DNA from: Burkholderiales bacterium RIFCSPHIGHO2_01_FULL_63_240
GTDB taxonomy: Bacteria; Pseudomonadota; Gammaproteobacteria; Burkholderiales; Burkholderiaceae_C
Assembly: GCA_001770725.1 (NCBI GenBank)
Contig: MERU01000009.1
Coordinates: forward strand, 248,001 to 312,000
Length of the DNA stretch: 64,000 bases
Direction: 5' to 3'
The first letter of the stretch is position 1; every line of letters begins with the position of its first letter. Position numbers and translations under genes: made by a program. Shown here piece after piece: positions 7,646-16,400 of the stretch. The notes under the pieces are model-generated. The model did not search any database, had not been told where the DNA came from, and saw only the letters and a program-made list of their open reading frames with translations.

Positions 7646-8565
7646 GCCGAGAGTATCCATCCTTCGACCGGGTCGATGGCGTCGGGCAGGCCCCAGCGTG
7701 CGTGGCCGGCTTCACGCTGTGCGTGGGCCCAGGCGGCCTGCAGCAGGCAAAGCACCGCGTCGAGCCGGTCGCCGCGCGGGTCGCTGACCAGGTGGTCGCG
7801 TTGCGCCGGGCTGAGCTTGAGGCGCAGGCCCAGGCGGGTGCGCCCCTGCTCCAGCGCGTCGACCATGTCCATGCGGGCGATCAGGCGGGCCTGCTGCGCG
7901 GCGGCATCGGCCTGGGCGTCTGTCTTGTAGCTGCGTCGGCCCAGCAGCTCGTGGGCGAGCAGCCCGGGGTAGGCTTCCAGGGCGATGGCGTCGGGGCGGC
8001 CGGCGCGCAGCCCCGGCAGGCTGAGGTCGGCATCGACCAGGCGCTTCATGCCTTCGAAATACATCTTGCCCACGGGCACGTAGCGGGTCTGCAATGGGCT
8101 GGTGCTCGACACCCCCGGTGCGGCCTGGTCGGTGGGGCGGTGCAAAAGCTTGGGGCCGGGTGGCCGGTCGGTGTGCCAGGACTGCCCCCAACCATCCACC
8201 AAGCGCTGGAAGCCGGCCCGGTCACCGCAGTGCCGGTGCAGGGCGAGGATCAACCGCTCGGCTTGCGACGCCATGGGTGGCGGTGTCAAGCGATCGGGCA
8301 AGTCACCCGGGCCATGCGCCCCCAGCGCGTCGACGAAGGCTCGGGGCAGACCGAACGGGAAGTCGCAGCCCATCACGAAACCGCCTGGCAAGGCCGGCGA
8401 GCCAGGCTGGATCAGCGCGGACAGCTCGTCGTGCGTGAGCAGTTCATCGACGCGATCGAGCCGCACGACGGCCCCGGCACGGCGCCCCCACGCCAGGGTC
8501 AGGGGCTTGCGGGCGCTGGGCGCGCAACTGAAATCCAAGCCCAGAAGGGCTTCGGGCAGGCTCAC
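7642..8565 (-). CDS. DUF429 domain protein
   Basis: A 307-residue protein of the DUF429 family (RNase H-like fold, function unknown). It begins with the typical Gly-Leu-Asp-Phe-Ser pattern and contains Gly-Cys-Asp-Phe-Pro-Phe-Gly in the first third. A later Glu-Ala-Tyr-Pro-Gly region is followed by Arg-Arg-Ser-Tyr-Lys. It starts 4 bases after the BLUF stop and overlaps the mutarotase start by 4 bases, so it is almost certainly cotranscribed with both. I cannot assign a substrate. Confidence 0.75.
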   Translation of the reverse strand: MSLPEALLGLDFSCAPSARKPLTLAWGRRAGAVVRLDRVDELLTHDELSALIQPGSPALPGGFVMGCDFPFGLPRAFVDALGAHGPGDLPDRLTPPPMASQAERLILALHRHCGDRAGFQRLVDGWGQSWHTDRPPGPKLLHRPTDQAAPGVSSTSPLQTRYVPVGKMYFEGMKRLVDADLSLPGLRAGRPDAIALEAYPGLLAHELLGRRSYKTDAQADAAAQQARLIARMDMVDALEQGRTRLGLRLKLSPAQRDHLVSDPRGDRLDAVLCLLQAAWAHAQREAGHARWGLPDAIDPVEGWILSA

Positions 8566-8569
8566 CGGC

Positions 8570-8998
8570 TCAGCAGGTGCGGCTGGCGATGGAGGCCGTG
8601 GCGATCAGCTCTTCGAGCATGGCCATCGAGGCCTGGCCGCAGCCAGCGTACGGGTCGAGCTCGGCCTTGGCCGAGTACTTCAGCAAGATGGCCGGGTTCA
8701 CGCGCGCCAGGTTGACCTGGCCCATCGACCAGCCGGCGAAGCGTCGCTCGGTGATTTCTTCGTACTTCAGCAGGACCACGTCGGTGTGGCGCGGGTCATT
8801 GGCGATGCGGTTGTAGAGCGCGCTCACCACATCGCGGCCGCCTTCGAGCACCTGCATGAAGACGTCACCGCTGTGGCAAAGCAGGCCGGTGACACCCGCT
8901 GCCGGGTTGCCCTTTCGGGAGGTCTGCAAGATGGCGTCGATCACCTCGGGTGTCAGGGGCGCCTTGGCGCGGCTTGCGTACAGCAGTCGGACCAGCAT
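8570..8998 (-). CDS. BLUF-domain blue-light photoreceptor
   Basis: A 142-residue protein made of one BLUF domain (FAD-binding blue-light sensor) plus a short C-terminal cap. The photochemical residues are visible: Tyr7 in Leu-Tyr-Ala-Ser, Asn31, Gln49 in Phe-Met-Gln-Val-Leu-Glu-Gly, and Trp90 and Met92 in Gly-Trp-Ser-Met. It has no attached output domain, so it probably signals by protein contact, as PixD-type short BLUF proteins do. It starts 6 bases after the folE stop, giving a tight folE-BLUF pair. Confidence 0.92.
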   Translation of the reverse strand: MLVRLLYASRAKAPLTPEVIDAILQTSRKGNPAAGVTGLLCHSGDVFMQVLEGGRDVVSALYNRIANDPRHTDVVLLKYEEITERRFAGWSMGQVNLARVNPAILLKYSAKAELDPYAGCGQASMAMLEELIATASIASRTC

Positions 8999-9004
8999 GT
9001 TCGA

Positions 9005-9751
9005 TCAGCCTTTGCGTTGGTTGACGAGGGCGAGGAATTCGCGGCGCAGGTGGGGGTCCTTCAGGAAGGAGCCGCGCATCACGCTGTTGATCATCTTGGA
9101 GTCCATGTCCTTGACGCCGCGCCAGTGCATGCAGAAGTGGTCTGCCTCCATCACCACGGCCAGGCCGTCGGGGTTCATGCGCGTGTGCAGCAGGTCCGCC
9201 ACCTGGGTGACGGCTTCTTCCTGGATCTGGGGGCGGCTCATGATCCAGTCGATCAGGCGGGCGTACTTCGACAGCCCGATCAGGTTGGAATGCTCGTTGG
9301 GCATCACGCCGATCCACACGCGGCCGATGATGGGGCACAGGTGGTGCGAGCAGGCGCTGCGCACGGTGATGGGTCCGACGATCATCAACTCGTTGAGGCG
9401 TTCCACATTGGGGAATTCCGTCACCGAAGGGGCGGCCTGGTAGCGGCCCTTGAAGATCTCGCCCAGGTACATCTTGGCGACGCGGCGGGCCGTGTCCTGA
9501 GTGTTGTGGTCGCTCTCGGTGTCGATGACCAGGCTTTCGAGCACGCCGCCGAGCTTGCCGGCGACCTCGTCGAGCAGCTTGTCCAGCTCGCCGGGCTCGA
9601 TGAACTCGGCGATGTTGTCGTTGGCGTGGAAGCGCTTCTCGGCGGCCTTGATGCGTTCACGGATGCGCACCGAGACGGGCACGCCTTCGTCTTCCTGCTG
9701 CGTGGCGGGCGGGGCGAGGGGGTCGATGGCGCGGAGCGTGGGCGTTGTCAT
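9005..9751 (-). CDS. folE: GTP cyclohydrolase I
   Basis: A 248-residue type I GTP cyclohydrolase (FolE), which makes dihydroneopterin triphosphate from GTP at the entry to folate and pterin synthesis. The zinc ligands Cys134 and His137 (Ala-Cys-Ser-His-His-Leu-Cys-Pro) and Cys207 (His-Phe-Cys-Met) are present. So are the Glu-Arg-Leu and Gly-Leu-Ser-Lys segments of the active site. The N-terminal ~40 residues are a low-complexity extension. It is the first gene of a minus-strand unit with the BLUF, DUF429 and mutarotase genes. Start at 9751. Confidence 0.95.
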   Translation of the reverse strand: MTTPTLRAIDPLAPPATQQEDEGVPVSVRIRERIKAAEKRFHANDNIAEFIEPGELDKLLDEVAGKLGGVLESLVIDTESDHNTQDTARRVAKMYLGEIFKGRYQAAPSVTEFPNVERLNELMIVGPITVRSACSHHLCPIIGRVWIGVMPNEHSNLIGLSKYARLIDWIMSRPQIQEEAVTQVADLLHTRMNPDGLAVVMEADHFCMHWRGVKDMDSKMINSVMRGSFLKDPHLRREFLALVNQRKG

Positions 9752-9810
9752 GGGCGATCCTGGCGGGGCGGTCGTGCGGCGAAGGGCGCCAACCGGTTGC
9801 GGGAGCCCGC

Positions 9811-9838
9811 ATCCTAACGACTCCAGGCACATTGTGCA
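9811..9838 (-). promoter_or_regulatory. Possible promoter of the folE operon
   Basis: On the minus strand a TGCACA element (9833-9838) is followed after 16 bases by TAGGAT (9811-9816). This is a moderate match to a housekeeping promoter, about 60 bases upstream of folE. The TGCACA lies in a small palindrome (GCACAATGTGC) that could be an operator. It is only a pattern match. Confidence 0.3.
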
Positions 9839-9893
9839 CACACGCGGTGCGGTGTCCGCATGCGGCGCAGGGCAACCTGGCGCGTGGGTTTGC

Positions 9894-10718
9894 TCAAGGG
9901 GTGTGGCAGGCTGGCAGCGAGGGGTGCTGCACGCAGATCCGGGCGCGGCAGACCGCGGTCTCGGGCGAAGTGCCCGTGCCGCACTGCTGCAGCGCCACGG
10001 TCGGCGGGGGCGGGGCCTTGCGCGGGCCGGCGTGTGCCAGCATGGCCTCGACCAGGGCGACGTCTTCGTGCAGGGCCCCGGCATCGCGCCGGGCGCCGGG
10101 ACGCTGCGCGACCGGTTTGACCTCCCGGCTGACACGCTCGGACTCGGTGACCGTGGGCACGCTCGAGCGTGAACCGGTGACCGGCGTTGCAGGCGAATGA
10201 GCCGCCGGGGCGGCTGGCGTGCTGGCCCCCGTGGCCACGGGCGAGGTGGGCGGTGACAGGGCCACCACCGTGCTCTGGGCGCCACCGCCAGCGGGCGGAG
10301 ACATGTCGATGATCTCCGCGGCCTCGGCGGGCGCCAGGGGCGCGCTGGCACGGGTGGACAGGGGGGCAGGGGACACCGCCGCAGCGATGGCTTGAGGGGT
10401 CTGCAGCGCGGGGGGCGGGCGCCTGAGGAGCTGGATGAAGCTCAGCAGCATCACCAGCATGCCCAGCCCCATCGCCACCATGAGGGCGCGCGTGAGCCAG
10501 GGGTGGTTGCGGCCGGTGGGCAGGCGGCGGGCACGAGGACGTCCGCGCACACCTCGCTGGGACTCCAGTGTGGACAACAGCCGGATGCGGTGCGGCTCAA
10601 CGTCTGCGACCGATTCCTGGTCGAAGTCCGCGAAGAGACTGGGTCGACCCAGGTCAGGTCGAGGTGCTCGTCGACCCGCTTGGCGCGACGAACTGGTGGC
10701 GTGGCTGTCGCGTGTCAC
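9894..10718 (-). CDS. Unknown single-pass membrane protein with Cys-containing tail
   Basis: I do not recognise this protein. With the GTG at 10718 it has 274 residues: a basic cytoplasmic part (1-76), one membrane helix (about 77-97), and a long Pro/Ala/Ser/Thr-rich segment. The C-terminal ~30 residues carry four cysteines, which could form disulfides in the periplasm. The GTG start has GGGAG at 10725-10729, 6 bases upstream; an ATG at 10760 is the alternative. It is divergent from the M15 peptidase gene. A cell-envelope location is inferred. Confidence 0.6.
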   Translation of the reverse strand: MTRDSHATSSSRQAGRRAPRPDLGRPSLFADFDQESVADVEPHRIRLLSTLESQRGVRGRPRARRLPTGRNHPWLTRALMVAMGLGMLVMLLSFIQLLRRPPPALQTPQAIAAAVSPAPLSTRASAPLAPAEAAEIIDMSPPAGGGAQSTVVALSPPTSPVATGASTPAAPAAHSPATPVTGSRSSVPTVTESERVSREVKPVAQRPGARRDAGALHEDVALVEAMLAHAGPRKAPPPPTVALQQCGTGTSPETAVCRARICVQHPSLPACHTP

Positions 10719-10826
10719 GACGGGCTCCCGGTTTCTTTTTTTGATGAACAATCGCCGCATTCTAAAGAGCGGACCGATCGCATCCAACGGCTTGGAGCGG
10801 GTTTGCAATCAATCGTTACAGGGATC

Positions 10827-11606
10827 ATGCATCTGGGGTGGGTACTGGCCTGGTTCGCGCTGGGCAGCTTGTTGTTGTCTGCGCTCGTGTTCCCGATGTG
10901 GTGGCGCGAGCGTGGGGCAGGCCTGGCCGCGGCATCGCGTGCTTGGCTGGGGCGCTCCCGCGCGTGGTGGCTGTCGGCGTTGCTTCTGCTGGTGCCGGCC
11001 CTGTTGACGTGGGGGTGGCTGGGCTGGCGCCCCCATCAGGCGGATGCATTCGACGACAGCGACCTGGGCGTCAACGCACAGGTGAGCGAGTTGCTGCGCG
11101 GCGAGCAACTCGTGCCGCCACCGCCGCTCCCACCCGAGGTGTTCGCCACGGCGGACGTCGAGGTGCTCAGGCCCATGCTGTCGAGCGCCGACCGCCGCTG
11201 GGAGCGCATGGACGCGGACTTCGTGCAGACGCTGCTGCGCGTCTTCAAGGTGATGAAGGACGTCCATGGCTACGACATGGCGCTGCTGGAGGGCTACCGC
11301 AGCCCGCAGCGTCAGGCGGTGCTGCTGGCTCGAGGGCCGAGCGTCACCGGCGCGGCACCGGGGCAGAGCTACCACCAGCACGGTCTGGCCGCCGATTGCG
11401 CCTTCCTGCGCGATGGGCGGTTGGTGATCTCCGAGCGCGACCCCTGGGCCATGCGGGGCTACGAGCTCTACGGCCAGGTGGCCGAGCAACAAGGGCTCAC
11501 CTGGGGCGGCAGATGGCGCCTGATGGACTTCGGGCACGTGGAGTGGCGCAAGCCTGGCCTGCGCTTGCCAAAGGCGACACAGCTTGTAACAGCGCACCCC
11601 TCGTGA
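10827..11606 (+). CDS. Membrane-anchored M15-family peptidoglycan peptidase
   Basis: A 259-residue protein with two N-terminal membrane helices (about 5-25 and 46-65) followed by a VanY/CwlK-like M15 metallopeptidase domain. The zinc motif Ser-x-His183-x2-Gly-x-Ala-x-Asp190 and the second motif Gly-His237-Val-Glu-Trp are intact, and Gly-Tyr-Arg-Ser precedes them. This architecture resembles TagX of Acinetobacter, an M15 endopeptidase that opens peptidoglycan for type VI secretion assembly. Its position upstream of tssM supports the same role, but that is inference. The ribosome site is weak (AGGGA close to the ATG). Confidence 0.8.
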   Translation: MHLGWVLAWFALGSLLLSALVFPMWWRERGAGLAAASRAWLGRSRAWWLSALLLLVPALLTWGWLGWRPHQADAFDDSDLGVNAQVSELLRGEQLVPPPPLPPEVFATADVEVLRPMLSSADRRWERMDADFVQTLLRVFKVMKDVHGYDMALLEGYRSPQRQAVLLARGPSVTGAAPGQSYHQHGLAADCAFLRDGRLVISERDPWAMRGYELYGQVAEQQGLTWGGRWRLMDFGHVEWRKPGLRLPKATQLVTAHPS

Positions 11607-11732
11607 GGGGGGCAAGGGCGCATTCGCCTGCCCTTAGACTCGGGCCGCGCCGACGGGGCATCCGTTGGTGACATCCATCATCAAACCGAACAATCAGGGA
11701 GTGCGGGCTCGGTCGGGCCCGTGCGGCAAGGC

Positions 11733-13415
11733 ATGTCCAAGGCAGTCAAGGCGGCCGGGCTGGGGCTCGTCATTTTCGTCACCGTCTGGGTGGTGACGCT
11801 GTGGCAGTGGTACCGCAGCCAGCAGCCGGTCAGCAGCGAAGAAGTGGCCACGCAACTCTTCCTGTTGCCGGTGGGGCTCACGGTGGTTGCCCTGCTGGCC
11901 TGGTGGGGCGCCCGTCGTTTGCACAACTGGTCGAGCAGGCCAATTGAGCCGGTGCCCAAGCCTTCCCTCGTCAACGCGGGCACGGGTGCGCCGACAGGGG
12001 GCGACAAGGCGCCCGAAGCCGCCCCCCTGGGCCTCGTGAGCATCCTGGCCGAAGCCCTGGCCTTGCCCGACGGCGACGACCCCGAGCTGGCCTGGTCCGC
12101 TTTGCGATCCGGGCAGGTGCGCCCCCGACTCGACCCCGATCTGCAGGACGCCGATGGCATGCCCGTGTTCAGCTCCCGCGTGCCCGACCTGTCCACGCAG
12201 GACTGGCTCGACGCCCATGCCGAAGTCACCGACACCTCGCTGCCGCAGGCCTTGCTGCGTGCCATGGCGCTGGTCGAGGCGCCGTTGCACCGGTTGCTGT
12301 CGGCCTTGCCGGTCGGTGAGCTTGGCGATGGCGAGGGTGATGCTGTCGAGGCCAGTGCACCAGGTCCGGCCTTCCTGTCAGGTGTGGGGCAGTCAGGAGC
12401 CCAGGAGCACGCGGCGCGTCGGCGCGAACGCGCCCCCGCACTCGACATCCAGGTCTGGGTGCCAGCCGAATGGCCTGAGGATCACCGCACGCTGTTCGTC
12501 GGCTGGCTGCGTCAGCAGGCGGGTGTGGCGCTGTACTGGGCTCTCGCATCCAACGCTGGCGAGCCCCGCTGGTCCGTGGAGCCGCTTGACACCCCTGAAG
12601 CTGGCTGGGACCGCCTGCTGCCTCGCCTGAACGAGCTGCATGCCGACACCCGGCCTCGCTTGCTGCTGGTGCTGGCCACCCACAGCCTGGTCGATGAGGC
12701 TGGTGTGACGGGCCTGCAGGCCCGGGGCGAGCTTTTCACTTCCCTGCATCAGGGCGGGCGCGTGCCCGGTGAGGGCTCGGCTGGCTTGCTGCTGGCCAAT
12801 GCCCGGATGGTGGCCCGATGTGCTCAGGCCGGGCACCCGTGGCTGGGCGTGCCCCGCTCGACGCATCGCCAGCGCTCGGCTGATCGCGGCGGGCGCCCTG
12901 GGGCTGAAGAACTCGTCACCGCGATGCAGCAGGTGCTCGCCCCCTGGTCCCAATCTCCCCAGTCGCCCCAATCGCCCCAGTCGTCCGAAAAACAGCCCGA
13001 AAGCCACGTGGGGCAGGGGGGCTGGTGGTGCCTGTCCGATGCCGATCACCGACCGAGTCGCACCAGCGAGCTGTTCGAAGCCTTCCAGGTCTTGCAACCT
13101 GATGGGGACGCGATGCAGTCGGTGCTGCGCCTGGGCGATGCCTGGGGTGACATGGGCATCGCGCGTGCCCTGCTGCCCGTGGCGCTGGCTGCCTCGGTGG
13201 TGCGCCAAGGTCTGCAGCCCGCAGACGCCGCCGAGCCGCACCCGGTCCCTGCCTTGATCGGGCTCCTGCAAAGCAGCCATCGGCGTTGGGCCATCCCCGT
13301 GTGGCCTGCGAGCGCGGGCCGCGAAGCCTTGGCCCGGCTCACCCCGCCCCGGGCTTCGCTGCCTGCCTCTTCTTCACCTGCGATGGCCCCCGTGGCCGAA
13401 CCGCTGGCCGCCTGA
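11733..13415 (+). CDS. Unknown type VI-associated membrane protein, C-terminal half thiolase-like
   Basis: A 560-residue protein immediately before tssM. Two membrane helices lie near the N-terminus (about 8-26 and 42-60), followed by a long soluble part. I do not recognise it at family level. Two short motifs, Pro-Gly-Glu-Gly-Ser-Ala-Gly (345-351) and Gly-Asp-Ala-Trp-Gly-Asp-Met-Gly (468-475) followed by a hydrophobic helix, resemble conserved stretches of the ketoacyl-synthase/thiolase fold. I see no clear catalytic Cys-His-His set, so an inactive scaffold is possible. It contains an in-frame run of four 9-base repeats (12951-12986). The ATG at 11733 is preferred over the GTG at 11721. Confidence 0.6.
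   Translation: MSKAVKAAGLGLVIFVTVWVVTLWQWYRSQQPVSSEEVATQLFLLPVGLTVVALLAWWGARRLHNWSSRPIEPVPKPSLVNAGTGAPTGGDKAPEAAPLGLVSILAEALALPDGDDPELAWSALRSGQVRPRLDPDLQDADGMPVFSSRVPDLSTQDWLDAHAEVTDTSLPQALLRAMALVEAPLHRLLSALPVGELGDGEGDAVEASAPGPAFLSGVGQSGAQEHAARRRERAPALDIQVWVPAEWPEDHRTLFVGWLRQQAGVALYWALASNAGEPRWSVEPLDTPEAGWDRLLPRLNELHADTRPRLLLVLATHSLVDEAGVTGLQARGELFTSLHQGGRVPGEGSAGLLLANARMVARCAQAGHPWLGVPRSTHRQRSADRGGRPGAEELVTAMQQVLAPWSQSPQSPQSPQSSEKQPESHVGQGGWWCLSDADHRPSRTSELFEAFQVLQPDGDAMQSVLRLGDAWGDMGIARALLPVALAASVVRQGLQPADAAEPHPVPALIGLLQSSHRRWAIPVWPASAGREALARLTPPRASLPASSSPAMAPVAEPLAA
12951..12986 (+). repeat. Four tandem 9-base repeats inside a coding region
   Basis: Four copies of a 9-base unit (CAATCTCCC, CAGTCGCCC, CAATCGCCC, CAGTCGTCC) encode a Ser-Pro-Gln run. 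The unit is a multiple of three, so a copy-number change would alter length and not frame. Confidence 0.8.
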
Positions 13416-13448
13416 CGGCCCTGATCGTTCCTGTTGCCCCTGCCGACC

Positions 13449-16400
13449 ATGCAAAGAATCTGGTTGTTCCTGCTCGATCCCCGTGTGCTGGCCGTCATCG
13501 GCCTCCTGGCGCTGGCGGGCCTGCTGTTCATCGGGGCGGATGCCTTGCGCGTGGGTGCGCTGTGGGCCGCAGGTGCCGTGCTGCTGCTGGGGGTGCTGGC
13601 CGCGGCAATCTGGTGGCATCGGCGGCGCCAGGCCAGCCGCGCCGGCCAGGCCCTGGAGCAGGCCATCTCGGCCGACGCCGAGAAAGCCGTGCGCCAGGCC
13701 CGGCAAGACCGAAAGGGAGCCCCGGCCGATGAGGTCGCGGCCTTGCGCGAGCGCATGGCCGATGCCGTCAAGCGCATCAAGACCTCGCGCCTGGGAGAGA
13801 CCTCGGGCGCGGCTGCGCTGTACGAACTGCCCTGGTACGCCATCATCGGCAACCCGGCGGCGGGCAAGAGCTCGGCCATCGTCAAGTCCGGCCTGACCTT
13901 TCCTTTCGCCGAGAACACCGATGCCATCGTGCAGGGCATCGGTGGCACGCGCCACTGCGACTGGTACTTCACCACCGAAGGCATCCTGCTCGACACAGCG
14001 GGGCGCTATTCGGTGCAGGAAGAGGACCACCGCGAGTGGCTGGGCTTTCTCAAGCTGCTCAAGACGCATCGGCCCAAGGCCCCGCTCAACGGCGTGATCA
14101 TCGCCGTCAGCATTGCGGAGCTGGCCAATCAGAAGGCCGATCTGACCATCGAGCTGGCGCGCAAGCTGCGTCAGCGCGTGCAGGAGCTCACCGAGCAGCT
14201 CGAGGTCTTCGTGCCGGTCTACGTGGTCTTCACCAAGGCCGACCTCATTGCCGGCTTCGTCGACTTCTTCGAGGACCGTGACCGCGGCGAGCGAGACCGG
14301 GTCTGGGGCGCCACGCTGCCCTATGAAACCACCCAGCAGGTCGATGCCGCTGCCCAGTTCGATCAGCACATGGACGTGCTCTACCAGGGGCTGAAAGAAG
14401 CCTCTGTCGCGCGCATGACCTTGCACCGGGGCGAACAGCTGCCCCCGGGCGTGCTCACCTTCCCGCTGGAGTTCGCGGCGCTCAAGCCTTCGCTGCGCAC
14501 TTTCCTGCACACCCTCTTTGAAGACAACCCTTACCAGTTCCGCCCCATCTTCCGCGGTTTCTACTTCACCAGTGCCGTGCAGGAAGGCCAGTCCACCAGC
14601 CGTGCCAGCCAGCGCGTGGCCGAGCAGTTCGGGCTGCAGTTGCAAAGCGGCACGGCCGCGGCGGTTTATTCGCAAAGCGGCTTCTTCCTCAAGGAGCTGT
14701 TCTCGCGGGTCATCTTCGCCGACCGCGAGCTGGTGCGGCAGTACACCAGCCGCACGCGCCTGCGCCTGAGGCAGGCGGCCTTCTTCGGTGGCATGGCCGT
14801 GCTGGGCGCCTTGCTGGCCGCCTGGACCTGGTCCTACAGCGACAACCGCGATCGCGTGGCCCGCGTCGAGGCTGACCTGCTCAAGGCTGTGAAGGTGCAG
14901 GACCAGAAGCTGGACCTGGCTTCGCGCATGGAAGCGCTCGAGATTTTGCAGGACCGCCTGGAGCAGGTGCAGCGGGACCGGCGTTCGGCGGTGTGGTCGC
15001 TGGGCCTGTCCCAGGATGCCCGCATCGAGAACCGCCTGCTGGAGGAGTATTTCAACGGTCTTGAGTCGGTGCTGCTCAAGCCGAGCGCCCAGGCCCTGTC
15101 GGCTTACCTGAGCGACGCCAACGCGCAGTCGGCGCAGTGGCGCAGCGTCACGCCAGCAGCGGGCGTTCCAACGGCGACCGATGCCTCGGTCGGGGGCGCA
15201 TCGGAGCCCTCCGCAGGAGCGGTTGCCGCGGGCAGTTCGCCCTACCAGGCCTCGTCAAGCCGAGATGTCACCGAGGCCTACAACGCCCTGAAGGCCTACC
15301 TCATGCTGGGAGACCGCCAGCGGCTTGAGCCCGGGCACCTGGGCGACCAGCTCACGCGTTACTGGCGCGAATGGCTCGAAGCCAACCGAGGCGCCCTGCC
15401 GCGCGAGCAGATGATCCGTCGGGCCGAGCGCATCCTTTCGTTCGCGCTCACGCAGATGTCGCACCCGGCCTTCCCGCAGATGGACCTCGACGTGGCCCTG
15501 CTCGATCGCACCCGCGAGAACCTGCGCCGCGTCGTCAAGGGGCTGCCGGCGCGCGAACGCGTCTACGGCGAAATCAAGGCGCGCGCCGCCACCCGCTTCC
15601 CACCGGTCACCGTGGCGCGCATCGTGGGCGAGGGCGACCGCCAGGTCATCGCGGGCAGCCACGTTGTCTCGGGTGCCTTCACCCGGGAAGCCTGGGAGGG
15701 GTACGTGCGTGACGCCATCAAGGACGCCGCCCACCAGTCGTTGCAGTCGACCGATTGGGTGCTCAAGACGGCCACGTCGGACGACCTGACCCTCGAAGGC
15801 AGTCCCGAGCAGATCCAGAAATCGCTGACCCAGCTCTACAAAGCCGAGTACGCGCAGCAATGGGGCAAGTTCATCCAGGGCATCACGGTGCTGGACTTCC
15901 AGGGCTTCGAGGTGGCGGTGCAGCGCATGCAGCGCCTGGGTGACCCGGTGCATTCGCCCATCGGCTTGCTGCTTCAGACCTTGCAGGACCAGACGGCCTG
16001 GGACAACCCGTCGATGCTCAACGACCGCCTGGCCAAGGGCCAGCAGGGCCTGATCGGCTGGTTCAAGAACACGGTGCTGGGCATGAACCCCACGCCCGTG
16101 CAGGTTTCGCTCAGCACCGAGCAGTTGAAGGCCGCCGAGGTGCCCACCGGCCCGATCGGCAAGGCCTTTGCCGGCGTCAACCGCCTGATGCTGCCGCGCG
16201 AGGGCGGGCAGACGCTCTCGCGTGTCTACCTGGACTCGCTGTCGCGCGTGCGGGCTCGCCTGAACCAGATGAAGACGCAGGGTGACCCGGGCCCGGGTGC
16301 GCGCCAGTTCATGCAGCAGACGCTCGAGGGCACGGGCGAGCTGGCCGAGGCCCTCAAGCTCGTCGATGAACAGTTGTTGAGCGGGCTCGATGAGGGTGCG

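Noticed and set aside
8102-9817. 571-codon plus-strand frame over folE and BLUF
   Set aside because: The minus strand encodes clear FolE and BLUF proteins with all catalytic residues, so the plus frame is a shadow.
12951-12986. Possible CRISPR-like array
   Set aside because: The units are contiguous, without spacers, and lie in frame in a coding region.
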